From contig JADHLH010000003.1 of the NCBI GenBank assembly GCA_016780765.1, positions 1 through 64,000 of the forward strand: a stretch of DNA of 64,000 nt, given 5' to 3'. Both the position numbers and the translations under genes were made by a program. The stretch's first letter is position 1. Every line of letters begins with the position of its first letter. Below the pieces are notes generated by a model. The model saw only the letters and a program-made list of their open reading frames with translations, did no database searches and was not told the DNA's origin. This DNA comes from Alphaproteobacteria bacterium (GTDB lineage: Bacteria > Pseudomonadota > Alphaproteobacteria > Puniceispirillales > Puniceispirillaceae). Positions 26,173 through 34,634 of this stretch are shown piece after piece.

Positions 26173-26876
26173 GCCGGTTGCCAGTCGATCGGGGACTTGC
26201 CCTGCGCCGCCAGATAGTCATTGGCCCGCGAAAAGGGCCGGCTGCCAAAAAAGCCGTTATATGCAGATAGCGGCGACGGGTGGGCACTGGTGATCACCAG
26301 ATGCCGGCTTCGATCAATGCTGGCCCCCTTGTCCTGTGCCTTGCGGCCCCACAGGATGAAGGCCAGCCCCTGATGCTCATGGTTCAGAGCGGTGATGACA
26401 GCATCGGTAAACGGCTCCCATCCCTTGCCCTGATGCGACCCGGCGCGACCGTCCTCGACGGTCAGGCAGCTGTTCAGCAGCAAGACGCCTTGCCGCGCCC
26501 AGCTTTCCAGATTGCCGTGCCCGGGATGCCCGATACCAAGATCGCTGGCCAGTTCCTTATAGATGTTCTGCAAGGATGGTGGCGGTGCCACCCCCGGTCC
26601 GACCGAGAAGCTGAGCCCATGTGCCTGCCCAGGCCCGTGATAGGGGTCCTGACCCAGTATGACCACCTTCACCTGTTCAAAGGGTGTCAGGTCAAACGCG
26701 CGAAAAATCTGGCTGCCCGGTGGATATATGCGTTTTCCAGCCGCCTTCTCGGACCGCAGAAACTGACTGAGCGCTGTCATATGTGCGGCTGCAAACTGGG
26801 CAGCCAGCCGTGTCTTCCAGCTGTCCTCAATACGGATATCGGGTGTGGTGTTCGCGGCATGGGTGGTGTCTGACAT
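26169..26876 (-). CDS. ung: Uracil-DNA glycosylase, family 1
   Basis: This enzyme of about 235 residues removes uracil from DNA. The catalytic water-activating aspartate is in [18 protein letters not shown], and the minor-groove [17 protein letters not shown] loop carries the conserved histidine. The start at 26876 (MSDTTHAAN) gives the normal family length; a longer frame reaches 26912. It heads a two-gene operon with a DMT permease. Confidence 0.94.
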   Translation of the reverse strand: MSDTTHAANTTPDIRIEDSWKTRLAAQFAAAHMTALSQFLRSEKAAGKRIYPPGSQIFRAFDLTPFEQVKVVILGQDPYHGPGQAHGLSFSVGPGVAPPPSLQNIYKELASDLGIGHPGHGNLESWARQGVLLLNSCLTVEDGRAGSHQGKGWEPFTDAVITALNHEHQGLAFILWGRKAQDKGASIDRSRHLVITSAHPSPLSAYNGFFGSRPFSRANDYLAAQGKSPIDWQPA

Positions 26877-26945
26877 GGTGACCAGACTAGTCTCCACCGC
26901 CAGTTGCAGCAAGCGCCTGAACCGTCAATGGTGGCACATGTTTGC

Positions 26946-26973
26946 TGTTGGCCGGGTATTTTGTTGGCCGGGT
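26946..26973. repeat. 16-bp tandem duplication just past azoR
   Basis: TGTTGGCCGGGT occurs at 26946-26957 and 26962-26973 with ATTT between, immediately downstream of the azoR stop codon on the minus strand. Confidence 0.85.
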
Positions 26974-26974
26974 G

Positions 26975-27616
26975 CTATTCGGCGACCGACAGATTGCGCT
27001 GCGAGTTGGCGCTGCGTTCGCTGACAATGGCGATTTCCTGGCGCGCATCAGCAATCACCTTGCGGCGATTCTTGGCCAGTCCGGTCACATCGATTACCGA
27101 GACATCCATGATGCCGATAAATTCCATGATATGACGGATATAGTTTGACGCGTAATCAACATCGGTATCGGCCATGGTGCCACCCGAAGTGATGATCACG
27201 GTGGCGCGCTTGTTGGCCAGCAGGCCACGCGGCCGGTCGTTTTCATAAACAAAGGTGATGTTGTCGCGGCAAATAAGGTCGATCCACGCTTTCAGGGCAG
27301 CTGGCACGCTGAAGTTATAAATCGGCGTTGCGATCACCACGTCATCTGCAGCCTGCAGTTCAGACACCAACGCATCAGACTGGGTCAGCAGGGCGCGCTG
27401 GTCAGGGGTACGGTTTTCTTCGAAAGTCCGTTCTGCCTCGATCCAGGCAGCGTTGACGATACCCACGCCGGCGGCAAGATCGCGGTTGATGAGGTGAATG
27501 CCCGGTTGGCGGGCACCAAGCAACGACACCATCTCATCGGCAAGCATGCGGCTTACCGACTTCTGTCGACGCATGCTCGCGTCAACTCGTAAAATCGTCC
27601 GGTTGGTTCCAATCAT
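26975..27616 (-). CDS. azoR: FMN-dependent NADH:quinone/azo reductase (AzoR)
   Basis: This 213-residue flavodoxin-like reductase has MRRQKSVSRMLADEM near the FMN phosphate site, ATPIYNFSVPAALKAWIDLI in the middle and TSGGTMADTDVDYASNYI toward the end, all typical of AzoR. It would use NADH to reduce quinones or azo compounds, protecting the cell from electrophiles. It is divergent from a LysR regulator, the classic layout for regulator-controlled azoreductases. Confidence 0.88.
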   Translation of the reverse strand: MIGTNRTILRVDASMRRQKSVSRMLADEMVSLLGARQPGIHLINRDLAAGVGIVNAAWIEAERTFEENRTPDQRALLTQSDALVSELQAADDVVIATPIYNFSVPAALKAWIDLICRDNITFVYENDRPRGLLANKRATVIITSGGTMADTDVDYASNYIRHIMEFIGIMDVSVIDVTGLAKNRRKVIADARQEIAIVSERSANSQRNLSVAE

Positions 27617-27667
27617 GACGACAGCCTTTCGCTTATTTTGCCCGCGCCGTCAACAGGGGTAAGAGGG

Positions 27668-27696
27668 GCCATGGGAGGGGGGAGGTCCCCCATGGC
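27668..27696. other. Hairpin in the azoR-lysR intergenic region
   Basis: GCCATGGG at 27668-27675 pairs with CCCATGGC at 27689-27696 around a purine-rich loop. No T-run follows on either strand, so it is more likely an mRNA leader structure or protein site than a terminator. Confidence 0.4.
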
Positions 27697-27754
27697 TGAT
27701 ATTTAAGGTAATTGTTGCGCTCAGCATTAAAAAGCGCTCAGGAGGGAAAATATA

Positions 27755-27771
27755 ATTCTAATTTTAAGAAT
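27755..27771. promoter_or_regulatory. Candidate LysR-type operator
   Basis: ATTCT, seven AT-rich bases, then AGAAT form an inverted repeat with the T-N11-A spacing of LysR boxes. It ends 21 bases before the lysR start codon, which suits autoregulation and control of azoR. Confidence 0.45.
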
Positions 27772-27792
27772 AATAATGTAGGATGCGACATT

Positions 27793-28707
27793 ATGAGCCA
27801 GATTGAGGAAATTCGCGCGTTTGTGATGGTTGTGGAGACTGGCAGTCTTACGCAGGCAGCAGAGCGTCTTGGTATTGCTGTATCGGCCGTCAGCCGCCGG
27901 TTGAAAGATCTGGAATTGCGCCTCGGCGCGCCGCTGATCCAGCGTACAACACGCCGAATGTATTTGAACGAAGTGGGGCAGGGCTTTTATGAGCGCTGCA
28001 AGGCTGTTCTTGATGAGCTGGAGGCCGCACAGCAGGAAGTGCTGAATTCAGGTGGCGGGCTTGGCGGGGTTCTGCGAATCAGTGCACCGCTGTCTTTTGG
28101 TGTGTCGCACATGTCGTCGGCAATTTCGCAATTCATGCATGCGCATCCAGATGTGCGGATTGATATGGATTTGTCTGACAAGCGGGTTGATCTGGTTGCC
28201 GAGGGGTTTGATCTGGCGATCCGTATCGGGGTGCTGTCGGATTCCAGCCTGATCGCCAAGAAAATCTCGACCGTGCGCAATATTCCTTGTGCCTCGCCGG
28301 ATTTTGTCTCGCGACACCCGCCTTTCAAGAAGCCCGAAGATTTGGAACAATTGCCCGCATTGGTCTATTCGAATGAGAAGACCCCGAATGACTGGCGCTA
28401 TCGCGGGCCAGATGGAAAGACCGGTGTCCTGCGCGTGAAGCCGCGCCTGTCAGCCAGCAATGGCGATGTGCTGCGTGAGGCTGCGATCGCCGGTCTTGGC
28501 ATCACATGCCTTCCGAATTTTCTTCATTATGATGCGATCAATAACGGGCTGCTGCAGCCTGTTCTGCCTGACTATGAATGGGCAGAGCTTGATGTTTATG
28601 CCGTTTATCCGAAGACAACAATTCTACCAAAACGCACCCGTGCGTTTGTTGACTTCATCTCCACCCGGTACGGCAAAGATCCCTACTGGAACAAGATTCA
28701 CGCCTGA
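27793..28707 (+). CDS. LysR-family transcriptional regulator
   Basis: This is a regulator of about 304 residues. The N-terminal winged helix reads FVMVVETGSLTQAAERLGI and AVSRRLKDLELRLGAPL, and the effector domain contains GGVLRISAPLSFG and DLAIRIGVLSDSSLIAKK. The start at 27793 excludes an AT-rich leader that is open back to 27712. It is divergent from azoR, and LysR proteins of the CrgA/DhcR-like branch often control quinone or aldehyde stress genes placed this way. The effector is unknown. Confidence 0.9.
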   Translation: MSQIEEIRAFVMVVETGSLTQAAERLGIAVSAVSRRLKDLELRLGAPLIQRTTRRMYLNEVGQGFYERCKAVLDELEAAQQEVLNSGGGLGGVLRISAPLSFGVSHMSSAISQFMHAHPDVRIDMDLSDKRVDLVAEGFDLAIRIGVLSDSSLIAKKISTVRNIPCASPDFVSRHPPFKKPEDLEQLPALVYSNEKTPNDWRYRGPDGKTGVLRVKPRLSASNGDVLREAAIAGLGITCLPNFLHYDAINNGLLQPVLPDYEWAELDVYAVYPKTTILPKRTRAFVDFISTRYGKDPYWNKIHA

Positions 28708-28861
28708 AAGACGGTATGAAACGCCGGGTCCTGACGCACCCTGATCATGCGTATTGCGAATTCGTGAAAAGCCGTCCTCCAATCACATTCCATTATTCTA
28801 TTTGATGGAAAGATCTTTTCCGGCAGTTTGACTTTATTGCGCCGTCTTCTGTCGCTAGCCT

Positions 28862-28989
28862 TAACTCTAATGAAGTGAGGAAAGTTTCTGAACTTCTCTA
28901 CGGATTGTGTGATGGCACCCACACATGGCTCTGGCTCATCCTTCGGCCGGAGCACCCCTTAAAAGAGGCGCGAAAGCGCCTCTTTTTTT
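28862..28989 (+). ncRNA. Candidate small RNA ending in a strong terminator
   Basis: The 419-bp gap between lysR and the VOC gene has no supported coding frame. It holds a TTGACT -35-like box at 28828-28833, then two stem-loops: TGTGTG with CACACA, and GCTCTGGC with GCCGGAGC around the loop TCATCCTTCG. An unpaired CACCCCTT follows, and then a terminator at 28962-28989. A transcript of about 125 nt is plausible. The pyrimidine-rich loop and CCCCTT could pair with ribosome-binding sites. The -10 box is weak, and a long lysR 3' UTR is the main alternative. It matches no RNA family that I recognise. Confidence 0.45.
28962..28989 (+). terminator. Strong Rho-independent terminator
   Basis: A perfect 10-bp stem (AAAGAGGCGC with its complement) closed by a GAAA tetraloop is followed by T through 28989. 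On the opposite strand the T-run is only four, so the signal points rightward. Confidence 0.92.
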
Positions 28990-29126
28990 GTGTCTGCATT
29001 GTCATGCCTGCCATGAATGTGATTTGTGGCGAAGGTGGCGCTGTTGGTAGGTTTGATGCTCGCGGGTCAGTTTCCTCCACATTTTTGGCCCCGCATCATC
29101 CATCGTCAGCACATGGAGGTCAGCGC

Positions 29127-29516
29127 ATGTCGTCCCCGTCGTCAACGGCATCATCCGATCCAGTCGCCGCCCATCACAAGATCAACTATGTCGAGTTTGC
29201 TTCGGCATATCCGCAGCAATCTTGCGACTTTTTTGCTGCCTTGTTTGGTTGGCGACGCGAATCCTTTGGCCCGGACTATGTTGCCTTTCACGGTGCCGGG
29301 CTTGCTGGCGGTTTCTATCGCGCCAATCTGTGCAGCACCGCATCATCGGGCGGGGCGCTGATTGTTTTCTACAGCGCCGATCTGGACGCCAGCCTGTCGC
29401 TGGTAACCGCACATGGCGGGAGGATTGTCAAACCGGTCTTCGCCTTTCCCGGGGGCCGGCGTTTCCACTTCACCGAGCCAGCGGGAAATGAATTTGCCAT
29501 CTGGTCCGAAAGCTGA
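29127..29516 (+). CDS. VOC-family (glyoxalase/bleomycin-resistance-like) protein
   Basis: This is a protein of about 129 residues with one vicinal-oxygen-chelate unit: KINYVEFASAYPQQSCDFFA opens the first beta-alpha-beta unit and FHFTEPAGNEFAIWS closes the second. The ATG at 29127 has GGAGG seven bases upstream; the longer frame to 28875 runs through the terminator and is spurious. VOC proteins isomerise, dioxygenate or bind small molecules with a metal ion. The typical glutamate near the C-terminus is present. The substrate is unknown. Confidence 0.8.
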   Translation: MSSPSSTASSDPVAAHHKINYVEFASAYPQQSCDFFAALFGWRRESFGPDYVAFHGAGLAGGFYRANLCSTASSGGALIVFYSADLDASLSLVTAHGGRIVKPVFAFPGGRRFHFTEPAGNEFAIWSES

Positions 29517-29587
29517 TCTTTCTTGGCTTTGGCCGCAACGGCAAAGCTGTCATACTCGCCGCGTCTTTTCCCTTCTGGTGTCTGCGC

Positions 29588-30937
29588 ATGTCATCCGACG
29601 CGCCCGAAACTGCTGCCCGGCCGCTGATCCGCAACCTGCGTCTGGGTCTGCTGACTGTTGCCTGGGGCGCAGCACTCGTGACCATTCTGTCGGGCCAGGC
29701 GCATGGCATTACAGCGACGTGCGGGGCTGCGGCGCTGGGCCTGTTCATTCTTCTGACATTGCCGCGTCTGCGCCGTGACAGCCTGATCATCCTGGCAATG
29801 CTGGGCGTTGTCATGCTGTTCATTCTGGATGATGTGCCAAGCCTTGAAGATATGACCCGCGGCGGTGAACGTGTGCTGATCTTTGCGGCATTGTTGCCGA
29901 CAATGGCGCTGGTTCGTGCCACGGCCATGACGATGCCGTCGGTTCACGCCACGCAGGAACGCCTTGGACGTTTGCCTGCGGTTGCGTCAGCAGGCGGGCT
30001 GCAGCTGGCTGCGCACGTGTTTGGCGGTATCATAAACACCGGCGCGTTCGCTCTCTTATCAGCGGCCCTGCCACCTGACAGCGATACGCATCGAAGGCGC
30101 ATTGCCGCCGAAGCCGCCATCCGCGGGATGGTAGTTTCATCCGCCTGGTCGCCGTTTTTTGTAGCATTCGCCATTGGCCAGATATTTGTGGCACCTGCCT
30201 ATGCGTGGATGGCCATTGCGCTGGGAACGGTGTCAGCATTCCTGTTCATGGTGGTGACCATCGTCGGGTTGCATCGCGGCTTCAAGGGCACCGAACTGCG
30301 TCAGTCGCTGGCCTGTTTGGGCCCGGTGGCAAGCCGGCTGGCGGCGGTGCTGGCAGCGGTATTGGTGGTGGCGGTGGGACTGGAACTTACCGCACTGTCC
30401 GCCGTGGTGACGGTGATGCCGTTGCTGGTGCTGATACAGATGCTGCGGCACCGTGAGAAGGTTACAGTCATCATTGCCGATACGTGCGATGCCATGAACA
30501 AGACAGCCGATGACATCGTGGTGATCACGGCGGCTATGCTGGTGGCGTTTTTTGCCATAAGTTCAGCCAGTCTTGCCTCAATGGTGGCGGGTATCTACAG
30601 CGATGTGATTCCGGGCTGGATTGCCTTGCCCGCCGTGCCGATCATGATGATGTTGCTATCGGTGATTGGCATCCATCCGGTGATTACCAGCACCACATTG
30701 CTGGCGATCTTCAGTGGCGGCGGGGCGGATGTGCATCCGGCATTGCTCGTGCAGGCGCATCTGGTTGGCTGGGGGGCAGGCACGATGAGTTCGGTTGCAT
30801 CGCTATCGGTGCTCAGCTGCGCCACCCTGTACCGTGTGCCAACGCGCCAGCTGGTTTTCGGTGCCAATATCATCAGCGGGTTTGGCTATGCGGTTGTGGG
30901 CGGTGTGGGCCTCGCTCTCATCAATATGCTGATCTGA
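29588..30937 (+). CDS. Polytopic membrane protein, probable permease of unassigned family
   Basis: This 449-residue protein has about eleven or twelve hydrophobic segments and a charged central loop near HREKVTVIIADTCDAMNKTADD. Glycine/proline-rich blocks such as GIHPVITSTTLLAIFS and HLVGWGAGTMSSVASLSVLS look like the paired hairpins of ion-transporter-superfamily anion carriers (CitM/ArsB/DctM-like). I do not recognise the exact family. No partner subunit is adjacent. The final Met-Leu-Ile-stop codons lie in a 12-bp tandem repeat. Confidence 0.65.
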   Translation: MSSDAPETAARPLIRNLRLGLLTVAWGAALVTILSGQAHGITATCGAAALGLFILLTLPRLRRDSLIILAMLGVVMLFILDDVPSLEDMTRGGERVLIFAALLPTMALVRATAMTMPSVHATQERLGRLPAVASAGGLQLAAHVFGGIINTGAFALLSAALPPDSDTHRRRIAAEAAIRGMVVSSAWSPFFVAFAIGQIFVAPAYAWMAIALGTVSAFLFMVVTIVGLHRGFKGTELRQSLACLGPVASRLAAVLAAVLVVAVGLELTALSAVVTVMPLLVLIQMLRHREKVTVIIADTCDAMNKTADDIVVITAAMLVAFFAISSASLASMVAGIYSDVIPGWIALPAVPIMMMLLSVIGIHPVITSTTLLAIFSGGGADVHPALLVQAHLVGWGAGTMSSVASLSVLSCATLYRVPTRQLVFGANIISGFGYAVVGGVGLALINMLI

Positions 30938-30985
30938 ATGCTGATCTGAATGCTGATCTGAATGATGGTCTGAATGATGGTCTGA
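30926..30985 (+). repeat. Five 12-bp tandem repeats copying the last codons and stop of the permease gene
   Basis: ATGCTGATCTGA occurs at 30926-30937, 30938-30949 and 30950-30961, then ATGATGGTCTGA at 30962-30973 and 30974-30985. Each unit reads Met-Leu-Ile-stop or Met-Met-Val-stop in the same frame as the gene. Confidence 0.95.
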
Positions 30986-31069
30986 CATGCGCTGTCAGGG
31001 ATTTCGGTGCTGACTTGAACGCTGGCCGTATTTTCTGCATGCTGGTGATAACGCAGGGAGGAGGTTCTT

Positions 31070-32086
31070 ATGATTTTTCGACAGCTTTTCGACTCGGCAT
31101 CGTCCACCTACACCTATCTGCTTGCCAGCCGTGTTGGCGGCGAGGCGCTGCTTCTTGATCCGGTGCTGGAAAAGACTGACCGCTATCTGAAGCTGCTTGA
31201 AGAGCTGGATCTGAAGCTGGTGAAGGTTGTCGACACGCATGTCCATGCTGATCATGTGACAGCCATGGGCGCGTTACGCGACAAGACCAGCTGTGTGACT
31301 GTGATGGGCGAACAGTCACCTGTCGATGTGGTATCGATGCGGGTGTCTGATGGTGAGCGCGTGACCATTGAAGGATTGTCGATGACTGCGATGCATACGC
31401 CTGGCCATACTGATGACAGCTATTGTTTTCGCATGGATGACCGTGTGTTCACCGGCGACACGCTGTTGATCCGCGGTACTGGCCGTACCGATTTCCAGAA
31501 TGGTGATGCCGGACAGCAGTATGATTCGCTGTTTGACGGGGTACTGAAACTGCCGGAATCCACACTTGTGTATCCGGCGCATGACTATAAGGGCGATACG
31601 GTTTCAACCATCGGCGAGGAAAAATCCTCAAACCCGCGTCTGCAAGTGGCTGGCCGCGCCGAATATATAGAATTGATGGCCAATCTGAAGCTTGCCAATC
31701 CAAAGATGATGGATGTGGCTGTACCAGAAAACATGCGGATGGGCCTGAATATTGACCGCCAGTGCGAGGTGGCAACCATCGCCCCCGAACGCATCATTGC
31801 CGATAATGCCGAAGGCATGATGATCGTTGATCTGCGTGAAGAGGGTGAACGCGTAAAAAGCGGTGTTATTCCGGGTTCTGTCCATGCCCCTTACAGCCGG
31901 CTTGACCAGCATCTGGACATGTTGCGCCAGGCAGAGGGACGTGATGTGGTCTTTTACTGCGCTGTCGGTGAACGCTCGACAATGGCGGTGAATATTGCGC
32001 GCGATCGTGGTGTATCGGGCTGTGCGCATATTCCGGGCGGATTTATTGCCTGGGCCGAAGCTGGCGGCAATATCGATCGCGTCTAG
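31070..32086 (+). CDS. Persulfide dioxygenase-rhodanese fusion (ETHE1-like)
   Basis: This is a 338-residue two-domain sulfur enzyme. The first ~240 residues are a metallo-beta-lactamase fold: THVHADH, HTPGHTDDSY and FTGDTLLIRGTGRTDFQ with PAHDYKG, typical of ETHE1-type glutathione persulfide dioxygenases. The last ~95 residues are a rhodanese domain (IVDLREEGER, PGSVHAPYSRL) with the catalytic cysteine in FYCAVGERS. Fusions of this kind oxidise persulfide to sulfite and transfer sulfane sulfur to or from thiosulfate. A strong ribosome site (GGGAGGAGG) precedes the ATG. Its stop overlaps that of the convergent methyltransferase gene. Confidence 0.88.
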   Translation: MIFRQLFDSASSTYTYLLASRVGGEALLLDPVLEKTDRYLKLLEELDLKLVKVVDTHVHADHVTAMGALRDKTSCVTVMGEQSPVDVVSMRVSDGERVTIEGLSMTAMHTPGHTDDSYCFRMDDRVFTGDTLLIRGTGRTDFQNGDAGQQYDSLFDGVLKLPESTLVYPAHDYKGDTVSTIGEEKSSNPRLQVAGRAEYIELMANLKLANPKMMDVAVPENMRMGLNIDRQCEVATIAPERIIADNAEGMMIVDLREEGERVKSGVIPGSVHAPYSRLDQHLDMLRQAEGRDVVFYCAVGERSTMAVNIARDRGVSGCAHIPGGFIAWAEAGGNIDRV

Positions 32087-32883
32087 CGCGGCTTTCTGAA
32101 ATATATTTCGGTCGGTGCCAGCAGCCCTGTCTTGATATGCTGTGCCAGATTGTGAAACGGGTCGGCGCTGCCATCTGGCCGGTTGGCCGGGCCGCTGTCC
32201 GGCATCGCTGACAGCATGCTGGCGGCACCCGCGCTCTCGTCATGCTGGGCCTCAAGGGCAAGGTCGGCGTCGATTGCGGCGGCGATGTAATCGGCTGGCC
32301 GGGCCACCGCGCTGAACGATGCATCCGAGGCCCAGGGAAACGGGAACTTCAGGTCACCATCGGATGTCTGCATCATATCATAGACGCAGAATCGCCCGCC
32401 TGGCTGCAGGACCCGGAACGCTTCACGCATCAGGCCGTGCTTGTCTGCCACATTCATTCCCACATGCAGCATCACGGCATGCGAAAACGCGTCATCGGGC
32501 AGGGGCAGCGCCAGAATACTGCCTTGTGTCAGGGTAACCTGTTCTGCCAGCCCGGTGATGTCATTCAAGGCTCTGCCCGTGGTCACGAACTCCTCGGTCA
32601 GATCGACGCCGCTGACGGTGCATCCTGATATGTCGGCAATGGCCCGGGCTGGCCCGCCGGTACCGCAGCCAAGATCGACCAGCCGGTCCTGGGGCATCAG
32701 TGTCAGGCGAGAGGCGATGCGCCGCGTGGCAAATAATCCGCCAACATGGAATTCATCAAGCGGTGCCAGCGTCTCAATGGTGATGTCATTGCCGTCAACA
32801 CCCTGCTTGGCAAGGGACTTCAAGATGCGGTCAAGCAGGCCCGGGCGTCCGTAATGCTGTTCGATGGCGGCGTCCTGTGACAT
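32083..32883 (-). CDS. Class I SAM-dependent methyltransferase
   Basis: This is a 266-residue methyltransferase. The SAM-binding motif I is LVDLGCGTGGPARAIA, acidic motif II is VSGVDLTEEF, and ILALPLPDDAFSHAVMLHVG follows. The overall pattern (MSQDAAIEQHYGRPGL start, AFRVLQPGGRFCVYDMM) resembles UbiE- or glycine/sarcosine-N-methyltransferase-like enzymes. The substrate cannot be fixed. It shares a CTAG with the convergent persulfide-dioxygenase gene, so the two stop codons overlap. Confidence 0.82.
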   Translation of the reverse strand: MSQDAAIEQHYGRPGLLDRILKSLAKQGVDGNDITIETLAPLDEFHVGGLFATRRIASRLTLMPQDRLVDLGCGTGGPARAIADISGCTVSGVDLTEEFVTTGRALNDITGLAEQVTLTQGSILALPLPDDAFSHAVMLHVGMNVADKHGLMREAFRVLQPGGRFCVYDMMQTSDGDLKFPFPWASDASFSAVARPADYIAAAIDADLALEAQHDESAGAASMLSAMPDSGPANRPDGSADPFHNLAQHIKTGLLAPTEIYFRKPR

Positions 32884-33079
32884 GTCCTGCTCCGGATCAA
32901 TCTGGCTGTGTCGTTAGGATAGCAGACAATATGGATGAAAGTCAGGCTGGATGATGTCTGCATGACGGACGGGCAATATGGGTGCTGTTGGTAAATGGCA
33001 TTATGGTGGTGATGCCGACGGCGTGTTGCCATGTGCGGCCAGCCCGCCGGTTGCACCCATCTGTCAGAAGGAGATGACC

Positions 33080-33478
33080 ATGACTCTCGTCCCGCTGATA
33101 AATGCCACCATGCCGATACCGCTGCATGCGCTCGCTGCCATTCTGGCGCTGGTGATCGGCGCTGCGCAGCTGTGGCTGGCCAAGGGCACTGCGCGGCATC
33201 GGCAGCTGGGTTATGTCTGGGTCGGGCTGATGGCGTTCGTGGCGATCAGCGGATTCTTCATTTACGAAACGCGGCTCTTCGGCGTCTTCAGTCTCATCCA
33301 CCTGTTGTCGGTTCTGGTGCTTGTGACCTTGTGGCGGGCCGTCCGGATGGCGCGCGCTGGCAAAATCAGGGCGCACCGACGGGCGATGATCCTGCTGTTC
33401 TGGCTGGCGCTGGTTTTGACCGGATTGTTCACCTTCGCGCCGGGGCGGATCATGCATCAGGTTGTGACGGGTTTCTGA
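33080..33478 (+). CDS. DUF2306-type small membrane protein
   Basis: This membrane protein of about 132 residues has four hydrophobic segments and histidines at or near helix ends (MPIPLHALAAILALVIGAAQ, GTARHRQLGY, FSLIHLLSVLVL, KIRAHRRAMI). This matches DUF2306 and resembles small heme-binding membrane proteins. Two ATGs lie six bases apart; the second (33080) has AAGGAG at good spacing, the first directly abuts it. Function is unknown. Confidence 0.75.
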   Translation: MTLVPLINATMPIPLHALAAILALVIGAAQLWLAKGTARHRQLGYVWVGLMAFVAISGFFIYETRLFGVFSLIHLLSVLVLVTLWRAVRMARAGKIRAHRRAMILLFWLALVLTGLFTFAPGRIMHQVVTGF

Positions 33479-33514
33479 GAACGGACTGTTAGCCGTGATC
33501 CGGCGTCGTCCGGA

Positions 33515-34624
33515 TCAGAGGCCCAGCGCCTCTGCCATCGTATCAATCATCGCACATTGCCAGTTTATCTGCGCTGCGTCCGGCTGTTGTTCGATAAATT
33601 TCGGCAGAAAAGGGTCGACAAGATCAGTGTCGATTCCGGCCAGTCCTTCTACCACGCGATGTCCGCAGAACGGCACATAGGCCTCGGAATACCCGCCTTC
33701 GTGAATGGCGACAACGCGCCCGCCACATAACGCGTCCGCCGCCGTCATCACCATTCCCGTCATCTCGGCATAAGTGCTGGACAGACAGGCCATGCGTCCC
33801 AGCGGGTCGACATGGCTGGCATCAAGGCCGTTGGCGATGATAATGATATCCGGCTGAAATTCGTGTATCAGCGGCAGGGCAACGCGCTGCATGGCGTGCA
33901 GATACGCCTCATGCCCGCACCCCGATGGCAATGGCAGATTGGTGTTCGCACCCACGCCTTTGCCGATGCCGCGATCATCCAGCCCGGTATAGCCTGTCGG
34001 GAACAGATTGGCCTGATGCAACGACAATGTGTGAACATCGGGGTCAGCATGGAAAATGGATTGCGTTCCGTTACCGTGATGCACATCCCAGTCAAGCACG
34101 AAAAAGCGACTTGCAGCACCGGCAGCGCGCGCCGCCTCAATTGCGATGCTGATATTCGACAGCAGACAGAACCCCATGCCCTGATCGGCAAGGCAGTGAT
34201 GCCCCGGCGGGCGGGTCAGCGCATAGGCCGTGTCATGGGTGCCGGACAGCACGCCCAGAACCGCATCACGGGCAAGCCCGGCCGCCTGACAGGCAATTTC
34301 GAAAGACCCGCGTCCAAACGGGGCTGAGACACCCAACATGCCGCCGCGCTCGTCGCTCAGGGCTTTGAAGTTGGCAAGATAATCGGCGGTATGGACGGCC
34401 GCCAGTTCGGCCGCGCTGGCGGGTGCTGCATCGCGCGCATCCAGCTGTTTCATCAGTCCGGACACCTCCATCAGATTGCGCATCCGGCGCTTGGATTCAG
34501 GGCTTTCGGCATGCCCGCCTGCTGCCATCGGTTGAATCCATCCCCCGACCGGGGCTGTCAGTGCCGCTTCGCCGGTGGTGTGCCAGAAACAGGCTTCGGA
34601 CATATAGAAGGCAGTGTTGCGCAT
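33515..34624 (-). CDS. HDAC-like amidohydrolase (acetylpolyamine amidohydrolase family)
   Basis: This zinc deacylase of about 369 residues is of the class II histone-deacetylase-like group, the same length as the HDAH enzyme of Bordetella/Alcaligenes. The catalytic blocks are RPPGHHC, the zinc site in LDWDVHHGNGTQ, and ANGLDASHVDPLGRM. The start at 34624 has GAGGAG eight bases upstream. It lies ten bases after the betaine-type permease gene and is the last gene of that operon. Bacterial relatives remove acetyl groups from acetylpolyamines or other small amides, so the transporter may import an N-acylated amine. That link is inference. Confidence 0.86.
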   Translation of the reverse strand: MRNTAFYMSEACFWHTTGEAALTAPVGGWIQPMAAGGHAESPESKRRMRNLMEVSGLMKQLDARDAAPASAAELAAVHTADYLANFKALSDERGGMLGVSAPFGRGSFEIACQAAGLARDAVLGVLSGTHDTAYALTRPPGHHCLADQGMGFCLLSNISIAIEAARAAGAASRFFVLDWDVHHGNGTQSIFHADPDVHTLSLHQANLFPTGYTGLDDRGIGKGVGANTNLPLPSGCGHEAYLHAMQRVALPLIHEFQPDIIIIANGLDASHVDPLGRMACLSSTYAEMTGMVMTAADALCGGRVVAIHEGGYSEAYVPFCGHRVVEGLAGIDTDLVDPFLPKFIEQQPDAAQINWQCAMIDTMAEALGL

Positions 34625-34634
34625 GGCTGTCTCC

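Noticed and set aside
28875-29126. N-terminal extension of the VOC protein
   Set aside because: It would run through the strong terminator at 28962-28989, and the ATG at 29127 has an ideal ribosome site.
30926-30985. Possible CRISPR or other regular array
   Set aside because: Units are 12 bp and contiguous with no spacers; they are copies of the preceding gene's own end.
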